A stretch of 6,879 nucleotides of DNA from Candidatus Zixiibacteriota bacterium. Its GTDB lineage: Bacteria > Zixibacteria > MSB-5A5 > WJJR01. The DNA lies in NCBI GenBank assembly GCA_020058315.1, contig JAGVEK010000071.1:1-6879 (forward strand). Reading direction: 5' to 3'. The translations under genes were made by a program, and so were the position numbers. Under the pieces are notes generated by a model, which was given only the letters and a program-made list of their open reading frames with translations, did no database searches and had not been told where the DNA came from. The first letter of the stretch is position 1; each line of letters starts with the position of its first letter. Of the stretch, positions 1 through 5,220 are shown in pieces.

Positions 1-69
1 GGCAATCCATCAGTTGAGCGGGGAGAATCAGAACGCCAATTCTTTTCACGAAACCGCATCTTGTCCAGT

Positions 70-90
70 CGGGCAATCGGCGATTGCTCG
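70..90. other. Small stem-loop near the window edge
   Basis: CGGGCAATC pairs with GATTGCTCG (9 bp including one G-T pair) around a 3-nt loop. Neither strand has a following T-run, so it is not a clear intrinsic terminator. It might separate the propeller operon from whatever lies beyond the window start. Confidence 0.4.
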
Positions 91-160
91 GGCCCGCGTG
101 GGGCACTGATGCGCTGCGTGCGTCGGTTCAACCAAATTCGGACACGTATGGGTTCTTTGG

Positions 161-421
161 TTAGGACGTGGTCTGATAGATTGGTTGACAAGCTGGCCAG
201 GCGGCACAACCCCTTACGATTTTGAGGGGGGCACCCGGGGAGCATTTGTACCCCTCTTCAAGCTGACCGGGCGTCCAGAGAAACCTCACCAGTCTCCCCT
301 TCGAATTGATCGCTTCGAACCGTCCCGTGTCCACGCGGGTTACGTGGCACAGGATGGCAAAACTGCGGGGCAAGCAAAAGGCCTCTCTGACGCGTTCCCC
401 CATGAGCGCCACTTCCTGCAT
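161..421 (-). CDS. Possible small hypothetical protein or gene remnant
   Basis: An 86-codon ORF starting MQEVALMGERVREAF, with an alternative start at the second Met (403) preceded by GGAAG at 8-nt spacing; the first Met has AAGG at 6 nt. It contains a mixed hydrophobic/charged stretch (FAILCHVTRVDTGRFEA, residues 21-37) that looks more protein-like than the surrounding frames, then becomes Cys/Pro-rich and unconvincing. There is no signal peptide, membrane segment or known motif. Third codon positions are moderately G+C-rich, but so are those of shadow frames here. It could be a small genuine gene, a fragment of a decayed one, or chance. Confidence 0.25.
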   Translation of the reverse strand: MQEVALMGERVREAFCLPRSFAILCHVTRVDTGRFEAINSKGRLVRFLWTPGQLEEGYKCSPGAPLKIVRGCAAWPACQPIYQTTS

Positions 422-611
422 CTGGGGCCTTGCATCTTACGAATCATCTGGGATTCAGCGGCCCCGAGCAATCCTCTGGAGTCATCTCGACTTGGGGCTG
501 AAGATCGCATTCCCAGTCTATCACCACGAAGCCAGCTTCGCCCCCCCATGGACCACCCTGCGGTTGCGGAGGTATTGTGGCCGAGATAACGAGTCGGAGG
601 AAAGCGAGATA

Positions 612-629
612 GCTGCCAATCTTGGCAGC
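612..629 (-). terminator. Short perfect hairpin after the last propeller gene
   Basis: GCTGCCA / TGGCAGC forms a perfect 7-bp stem with a 4-nt loop, starting 18 nt past the TAA stop at 648-650. The trailing minus-strand sequence (TATCTCGCTTTCC) is only moderately T-rich with no real U-tract, so it may act as a weak terminator or a 3'-end stabilising hairpin. Confidence 0.35.
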
Positions 630-647
630 AGGCGGATCCCGTCGGGC

Positions 648-2081
648 TTACTTGAGAAGAACCATCTTCCTTGCAATGGAGTAGCTGCCTATGGACATTC
701 GGCAAAAATACACCCCGCTACCGACGATTCTGCCGCGGGAATCCCGTCCGTCCCACAGGATGCTCGTCTCACCAGGTTCCATCTCCCGGTCGGCGAGTCG
801 CGCAATCTCATGCCCCAGAATATCATGAACAACCGCCCGAACGTATGAGTATTGGGGCAGAGTGAGACCGATCCGTGTGGATGAATTGAATGGGTTCGGT
901 TGGTTCTGTGAAATCCGGATCGATTCCAGATTGCCTGATTCTTCGGGAGCCTTCACATCGGTGGTAACCACGGTGCAATTGAGCAGCACCGAGACGTTGC
1001 CGCCGGACCCATTGGCCGCCGCCAGGTCCTGATCCCCATCCCCGTCCAGATCGGCTGCAAAGACCGACCGAGGACCGGAGCCGGCCAGATAATTCACCGC
1101 CGAGGTATAGGTCGCGTTGCCGTTGTTCTTCAGAACCGAGATATTCCCGCTTCCCTCATTGGCCGCCGCCAGATCCTGGTCCCCGTCCCCGTCGATATCG
1201 GCCGCAAAGACCGACCGAGGATAAGTGCCGACCGCGTAATTGACCGCCGAGGCATATGTCCCGTCACCGTTGTTCTTCAGAACCGCAACGCTACCGCTGC
1301 CCTCTTTGGCCACCGCCAGATCCCGATCCCCATCCCCGTCGAGATCGGCCGCAGAGACCGACACCGGAATGGTTCCGACCGCGTAGTTGACCGCCGCCAC
1401 AAACGTCCCGTCCCCGTTGTTCTTCAGGACCGAGACGTCGCCGCCGTTGTAATTGGCCACCGCCAGATCCTGATCCCCATCCCCGTCGAGATCGGCCGCA
1501 AAGACCGATAGAGGATAAGAGCCTACCGCGTAATTGACCGCCAAGACATACGTCCCATCCCCGTTGTTCTTCAGCACCGAGACGCTGCCGCCCCAGTAAT
1601 TGATCACCGCTAGATCCTGATCCCCATCCCCGTCCAGATCCGCCGCAAAAACCGACCGAGGGTAAGTGCCGACCGCGTAGTTGACCGCGACGGTGAACGT
1701 CCCGTCCCCGATGTTTTTCAGCACCGAGACGTTGTTGCTGAAACCGTTGGCCACCGCCAGATCCTGATCCCCGTCCCCATCGAGATCGGCCGCAACGACT
1801 GACCGAGGATAGGTGCTGGGCGTGTAGTAGTTGGTTGCCGAGGCATACGTTCCGTCCCCGTTGTTCTTCAGAACCGAAACACCGCTGCTACCCTCATTGG
1901 CCACGACCAGGTCTTGATCTCCATCCCCATCCAGATCGGCCGCACAGACCGAGTAAGGACCAAGGCCGGCCGTGTAGTTGACCGCTGCATCAAAGCAGAG
2001 CACCTGCGACCAGGCGCGGGCCATAGGCAGAGTCACCGCCGCGAAGGCCGAGACACAAGCCACAACATATCGAAATCGCAT
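648..2081 (-). CDS. Secreted seven-bladed FG-GAP/VCBS beta-propeller protein with T9SS-like C-terminal domain (homogenised-repeat paralog)
   Basis: A paralog of the gene just upstream, one residue shorter (477), with the same architecture. Residues 1-26 are a signal peptide (MRFRYVV…, cleavage after AWSQ). Seven FG-GAP repeats at ~30-368 read SVFAADLDGDGDQDLAVAN…SVLKNNGDGTY, nearly all with intact DLDGDGDQD calcium-type loops. C29 and C369 sit at the same boundaries as in the paralog. The final 109 residues have NQPNPFNSSTRI, DGRDSRG, SGVYFCRM and a KMVLLK terminus, matching the paralog at about 79 of 109 positions by hand count. The blades are almost identical to one another, unlike the sister protein, so they probably arose by recent tandem amplification or gene conversion. 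The ATG has an AAGGT SD at 5-nt spacing. The 39-bp gap from the upstream gene contains only a small 5-bp stem (2096-2110) and no clear terminator, so co-transcription is likely. Function as an envelope or surface adhesin-like propeller is inferred. Confidence 0.93.
   Translation of the reverse strand: MRFRYVVACVSAFAAVTLPMARAWSQVLCFDAAVNYTAGLGPYSVCAADLDGDGDQDLVVANEGSSGVSVLKNNGDGTYASATNYYTPSTYPRSVVAADLDGDGDQDLAVANGFSNNVSVLKNIGDGTFTVAVNYAVGTYPRSVFAADLDGDGDQDLAVINYWGGSVSVLKNNGDGTYVLAVNYAVGSYPLSVFAADLDGDGDQDLAVANYNGGDVSVLKNNGDGTFVAAVNYAVGTIPVSVSAADLDGDGDRDLAVAKEGSGSVAVLKNNGDGTYASAVNYAVGTYPRSVFAADIDGDGDQDLAAANEGSGNISVLKNNGNATYTSAVNYLAGSGPRSVFAADLDGDGDQDLAAANGSGGNVSVLLNCTVVTTDVKAPEESGNLESIRISQNQPNPFNSSTRIGLTLPQYSYVRAVVHDILGHEIARLADREMEPGETSILWDGRDSRGRIVGSGVYFCRMSIGSYSIARKMVLLK
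978..1994 (-). repeat. Seven tandem 147-bp repeats encoding propeller blades
   Basis: A recurring GATCGGCCGCAAAGACC-type block (plus strand) appears at 1054, 1201, 1348, 1495, 1642, 1789 and 1939. The spacings are 147 bp five times and then 150 bp. Each unit encodes one 49-residue FG-GAP blade (50 in the outlier), and similarity is high at the nucleotide level, including third codon positions. This makes the region prone to recombination, copy-number change and assembly collapse. Confidence 0.9.
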
Positions 2082-2120
2082 TCTCTACCTTCGGTCGGCA
2101 CCCGATGCCGCCCATCCTGT

Positions 2121-3557
2121 CTATTTGAGCAAGACCAGCTTTCTTGTAACGGAGTAACCACCCGTGGACAATCGGCAGAAATACACTCCGCTGCAGACGG
2201 TACTGCCGCGCGAATCGCGTCCGTCCCACACGAGGCCTGTCTCGCCAGGTTCCATCTCTCCGTCCGCGAGCAGGGCGACCACCCGTCCCAGAACATCATA
2301 GACAACCACCCGGACGTAAGAGTATTTGGGCAGAGTAAGTCTGATCTGCGTTGATGAATTGAACGGGTTGGGTTGGTTGTTTGAAATCTGGATCGATTCC
2401 GTATTGCGCGGCTCTTCGGGTGCCTTCACATCGGTGGCAACTTCGGTGCAATTGAGCAGCACCGAGACATTGTCGCTGGCATAATTGGCCACCGCCAGAT
2501 CAGCGCCCCCGCTCTTGTTCAAATCGGCCGCGTGGATCGAGGAAGGTGAAGTCCCGGCGGGGAAGCTGGAAGCAGTTTGAAACGTCCCATTGCCGTTGTT
2601 CCTCAGCACCGAGATGGCATTGCTGCCGGAATTGGCCGTCACCAAGTCTTGATCTCCGTCCCCGTCAAGGTCAACCGCAAGGATATCCGCAGGTCTGAGA
2701 CCGACTGCGTAGAAGGTCGCTGCCGCGAACGATCCGTCACCGTTGTTGCGCAGCACCGCGATGTTGTCCCCGTACAGATTGGCCACGGCCAGATCGGCAT
2801 CATCATCCCCATCCAGATCAGCGGATTGGACTGACACAGGGACGTCGCCAACCGTGTAGCCGATACTTGTCCCAAATGTCCCGTCGCTGTTGTTCCGTAG
2901 CACCGAAACGCTGCTGCCGTTACCGTGGGTTACGACAAGATCGGCATCACCGTCTTTGTCCAGATCAGCGGCATAGACAGATCGAGGATCGCTGCCGGCG
3001 GAGTAATTGATGGCTGGCTCAAATGTCCCATCGCCGTGGTTACGCAGGACGGATATGCTGTCCAGGTGAGATCTCGCGACTGCCAGATCAGGATGTAGAT
3101 CACCGTCCAGATTGGCGGCAGAGACCGACAAAGGGGACGCACCGACGGGGTACGTGACCACTGCGGCGAACGTCCAGGTTGGTGGTCCGTTATTCTTCAG
3201 CACTGCAATGTTGCTATCCTTATAATTGGCCACCACGAGATCGACATATCCATCCCTGTCGAGATCGGAGGCCGCGACTGACGAGGGGTTGTTGCCCGTC
3301 GTGTGGTCCGCGGCTGCCGTGAATGCACCATTGCCGTTGTTGCGCAGCACCGAGACTTTGCCGTTCCCATAATTGGCCACCGCCAGATCGACATCTCCAT
3401 CCCCATCCAGATCGGCGGCCACGATTGACGTAGCGCCATCGCCCGTTGCATAGTTGACAGCGGAGTTAACGCAGAGCCCTTGCGCGCTCACCGGGGGAGA
3501 AATCAGAAGCCCCGCCGTGCAAACAAACAGGCTGGTCATCATAAGCCGCAATCGCAT
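2121..3557 (-). CDS. Secreted seven-bladed FG-GAP/VCBS beta-propeller protein with T9SS-like C-terminal domain (diverged-repeat paralog)
   Basis: Residues 1-26 form a signal peptide (MRLRLMM n-region, cleavage after PVSAQ). Residues ~30-369 hold seven FG-GAP/VCBS repeats of 49-51 residues with the pattern 'SV.AADLDGDGD.DLAVAN…SVLRNNGDGTF', matching a seven-bladed propeller with DxDxDG calcium-type loops. Several loops have decayed: blade 2 reads DLDRDGYVD, blade 3 NLDGDLHPD and blade 7 DLNKSGGAD. C29 and C370 bracket the propeller and could form a closing disulfide (inference). After the DVKAPEE linker, the C-terminal domain carries NQPNPFNSSTQI, VVVYDVLGRVV, WDGRDSRG, SGVYFCRL and the RKLVLLK terminus. 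That is the Por-type sorting/FlgD-Ig-like pattern of secreted FCB-group proteins. It is probably extracellular or surface-attached, perhaps adhesive; the ligand is unknown. The ATG has a good SD (GAGGT, 5-nt spacing). It is followed after 39 bp by its paralog, probably in one transcript. Confidence 0.93.
   Translation of the reverse strand: MRLRLMMTSLFVCTAGLLISPPVSAQGLCVNSAVNYATGDGATSIVAADLDGDGDVDLAVANYGNGKVSVLRNNGNGAFTAAADHTTGNNPSSVAASDLDRDGYVDLVVANYKDSNIAVLKNNGPPTWTFAAVVTYPVGASPLSVSAANLDGDLHPDLAVARSHLDSISVLRNHGDGTFEPAINYSAGSDPRSVYAADLDKDGDADLVVTHGNGSSVSVLRNNSDGTFGTSIGYTVGDVPVSVQSADLDGDDDADLAVANLYGDNIAVLRNNGDGSFAAATFYAVGLRPADILAVDLDGDGDQDLVTANSGSNAISVLRNNGNGTFQTASSFPAGTSPSSIHAADLNKSGGADLAVANYASDNVSVLLNCTEVATDVKAPEEPRNTESIQISNNQPNPFNSSTQIRLTLPKYSYVRVVVYDVLGRVVALLADGEMEPGETGLVWDGRDSRGSTVCSGVYFCRLSTGGYSVTRKLVLLK
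2448..3470 (-). repeat. Seven diverged FG-GAP blade repeats
   Basis: The same seven-unit array as in the neighbouring paralog, recognisable mainly at protein level (AADLDGDGD, ASDLDRDGY, AANLDGDLH, AADLDKDGD, SADLDGDDD, AVDLDGDGD, AADLNKSGG, in protein order). Unit length varies from 49 to 51 codons and nucleotide identity between units is much lower. This indicates an older array under normal divergence. Confidence 0.85.
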
Positions 3558-3599
3558 TCAATACCTCGAGCAAAGGGCGAGAAACAACTCTACTTCATC

Positions 3600-3628
3600 A
3601 ATATAAAACAATGAGCGCCACAAAACAA
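3600..3628 (-). promoter_or_regulatory. Possible promoter for the FG-GAP gene pair
   Basis: On the minus strand, TTGTTT (3628-3623) and TATATT (3605-3600) are separated by 17 bp, about 42 bp before the ATG at 3557. The -10 is good and the -35 weak (only TTG matches). This is the most A+T-rich part of the spacer and lies beyond the inverted-repeat element, as expected if the two propeller genes are transcribed separately from the secretin. The TTG-then-TATATTG arrangement also loosely resembles the Bacteroidota TTG/TAnnTTTG promoter, but one T is missing. Confidence 0.35.
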
Positions 3629-3688
3629 CAGGATTCAGCCTAATGCGCCCCTGTGGGGGTGTCGAGAGAGCTTTGCGCGCACAGTCGT

Positions 3689-3775
3689 GCAGGACGGACA
3701 AGAGTGCCCGTCCTGCTGGAGATCGTGTTTCGGTGGGTCGAACACTCTTGTCCGGCGGCGCTACTACACGATCTC
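3689..3775. repeat. Interleaved inverted repeats (A-B-A'-B') with a nested hairpin, after the secretin gene
   Basis: Three perfect complementary pairs are visible. Pair A is 3695-3706 with 3743-3754 (12 bp, CGGACAAGAGTG / CACTCTTGTCCG). Pair B is 3719-3728 with 3766-3775 (10 bp, GAGATCGTGT / ACACGATCTC). Pair C is 3689-3697 with 3708-3716 (9 bp), a hairpin with a 10-nt loop made mostly of one A arm. A and B cross each other, which is the topology of an H-type pseudoknot, and the gaps between A and B arms are nearly equal (12 and 11 nt). The last B arm touches the final base of the secretin stop codon (3775). It looks like a copy of a dispersed intergenic palindromic element; it might end or stabilise the secretin mRNA. 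There is no U-tract, so a simple intrinsic terminator is not supported. Confidence 0.75.
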
Positions 3776-5220
3776 TATTTGTTCTCTGCCATTGTAGTCC
3801 AAAGCCGCGGCGTGATGAGAATGGAGATCTCTTTCTCCTCCACACTCGTCGAGGTGTGACGGAACAGGTACCCCAGGATGGGGATCGACCCAAGCAGGGG
3901 GATCTTTCGGACGTTTTCGACGCGGTTCTTTACCAATAGGCCGCCGATCACGACGGTTTCACCGTTATTCACCCTGACCTTGGTCGTGACGCTCCGTTTG
4001 TTGGTCACCGGCAAACCGGTAACGCCGGAACCGATCACGTCGGAGACTTCCGGCTCGACTTCCAGAGTTATCATGCTGTCCTCTGAAACATACGGCGTGA
4101 TCGTCAGGATGATACCAGTCTTGATCACCTCGAGCTGCGCGTAGGCGAAGGAGACCGATCCGCTCAAGATGGAGAAGTACTCTTCACGACCAATGAAGAT
4201 TCGTGCCTTGTTGCCTTCCACGGTCGCGATGCGCGGGTTGGCGCGAATGTGCGCCTTCCCCTCCGTCACAAGGGCATTCAGCCGAATCTGATAATTGCCG
4301 AGCCAGCCGGATCGCTGGATCCCGATCCGATCGAAGACCACGGAGAAGGACGTGTCAACCGACCCGTTTCTTCCTGAGAGACCACCCACTTGCAGCTTCT
4401 GACCTGCTCCCTTGGAACCATTCAGATCCCAGGAAACCCCCAGCTGGCGACTGACATCGGATGACATTTCGGTCACCAGCGCTTCAATCATGACCTGCCT
4501 TGGGGCGCGATCGACAACGGCAAGATCGCGCCTGATCCGGGCGATCAATTCCGGGGATCCATTCAGCGAGAGGGTGTTGGTCGCCTTATCGATGCGCAGG
4601 AACGACTCGTAGTGTGTGGAGAGGAGATTGGGCACGTCTTCGGCCTTGATGTAGCTGGGCCGGTAGAGCTCGGTAACCGTGAGATAGGGGAAGGACGGGT
4701 TGTCGGGCCGTGGGGAACCGACCAGATAGTACGTACCCATCCAGCGGTAGGTCAGACCAAAGGGCATCAGTATACGGTGCAACGCTTCTTCGAGCGGGAC
4801 ATCAACAAGATCAGTCGTAATTAGGCCCGTCACGGTCTCATCGGCGACGATCGTCAGGCCGCACTGAGTCGAGATCGTGTTGAGGACTTCACGCAAGTCG
4901 GTGTCGAAAAACGAGTTGGTCACACGGCACTCGGAACTGGGCGGCGTGGCGTCGGAAGTGGACGGCGATGTGTCCAACTGTGCGAGAGATTCCTCAGCAC
5001 GATCCGTTGACGCGTCGGCGGATGGCCCCGTAGAAGGCGTCAACAACTGGCCACCCGAAACAGTCGTGTCCGCAAATACCGAGTCAGCCTGGTTGAGCAA
5101 CTCCTGAGCGGCGGATATCTGCGATAGAACAGGCATCACAAAGGAAATCACTGCGAGGATCAATAATCGACAGTGGGCAGCTTTATTCTTCATTCTTCTC
5201 GACCGGTTTCTCAACAACAA
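3775..5220 (-). CDS. Secretin (type II/III secretion system or type IV pilus outer-membrane channel family)
   Basis: This protein forms an outer-membrane ring channel. Residues 1-39 are a basic n-region plus hydrophobic signal peptide (17-34, cleavage near SAAQ). Residues 42-98 are a Ser/Thr/Asp-rich linker. Residues 104-168 match an STN (secretin/TonB short N-terminal) domain, and 181-240 an N-type ring domain ending in VVDRAPRQV. Residues 243-474 are the secretin core, with VTEMSSDVSRQLGVSW (249-264), the TVVIGGLL strand (422-429) and the classic PLLGSIPILGYLF motif (441-453), closing in ILITPRL. At 481 residues it is short for PilQ or GspD: there is one STN and one N domain, no AMIN repeats and no evident pilotin-binding S-domain. 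The chosen start is TTG, the first of three TTG codons, with a strong SD 7 nt upstream and a 38-bp overlap with the upstream gene. An ATG at 5193 (residue 10) is the alternative and leaves an 11-bp overlap. No ATPase or inner-membrane platform gene is in the window, so the system type is undetermined. Confidence 0.95.
   Translation of the reverse strand: MLLRNRSRRMKNKAAHCRLLILAVISFVMPVLSQISAAQELLNQADSVFADTTVSGGQLLTPSTGPSADASTDRAEESLAQLDTSPSTSDATPPSSECRVTNSFFDTDLREVLNTISTQCGLTIVADETVTGLITTDLVDVPLEEALHRILMPFGLTYRWMGTYYLVGSPRPDNPSFPYLTVTELYRPSYIKAEDVPNLLSTHYESFLRIDKATNTLSLNGSPELIARIRRDLAVVDRAPRQVMIEALVTEMSSDVSRQLGVSWDLNGSKGAGQKLQVGGLSGRNGSVDTSFSVVFDRIGIQRSGWLGNYQIRLNALVTEGKAHIRANPRIATVEGNKARIFIGREEYFSILSGSVSFAYAQLEVIKTGIILTITPYVSEDSMITLEVEPEVSDVIGSGVTGLPVTNKRSVTTKVRVNNGETVVIGGLLVKNRVENVRKIPLLGSIPILGYLFRHTSTSVEEKEISILITPRLWTTMAENK

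Larger units (their letters stand above)
1..611. other. Stretch without a confident gene, downstream of the propeller operon
   Basis: No ORF here shows a recognisable domain. Open frames overlap on both strands and look like chance openings in G+C-rich DNA, apart from the weak candidate at 161-421. A 9-bp stem with a 3-nt loop lies at 70-90, and the outermost bases of the window hold a short open minus-strand frame that leaves the window. No tRNA, CRISPR or IS end was found. It may be an intergenic region or a decayed gene. Confidence 0.5.

Noticed and set aside
1..59. Possible 5' start of another minus-strand gene running off the window (GTG at 49 giving MKRIGVLILPAQLMDC, or ATG at 59 giving MRFREKNW)
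   Set aside because: Only 16-19 codons are visible, there is no good SD, and two frames are equally open. The first reading is mildly signal-peptide-like but cannot be supported.
91..180. GGTTCAACC motif considered as a tRNA T-arm
   Set aside because: No matching acceptor, D or anticodon stems could be paired around it.
210..229. 7-bp stem (CCCCTTA / TTGAGGGG type) considered as a terminator
   Set aside because: It lies within the weak small ORF, includes a G-T pair and has no T-run on either strand.
185..589. 134-codon plus-strand ORF
   Set aside because: Composition looks random (Pro/His/Arg-rich), with no motif, opposite to all confident genes and overlapping other open frames; typical chance ORF in G+C-rich DNA.
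340..705. 121-codon minus-strand ORF
   Set aside because: It begins inside the end of the propeller gene in another frame, is Arg/Ser-rich, and has no recognisable features.
978..1994. Regular 147-bp periodicity considered as a CRISPR-like or satellite array
   Set aside because: The period is a multiple of three in frame with a clear FG-GAP blade, so it is a coding repeat.
3558..3939. Open frames on both strands across the spacer (for example 3643-3939 plus, 3558-3893 minus)
   Set aside because: They are translations of the inverted-repeat element and of the secretin 3' end in wrong frames. Phrases such as DKSARPA / VGRTLLS arise from the repeat, not from a gene.
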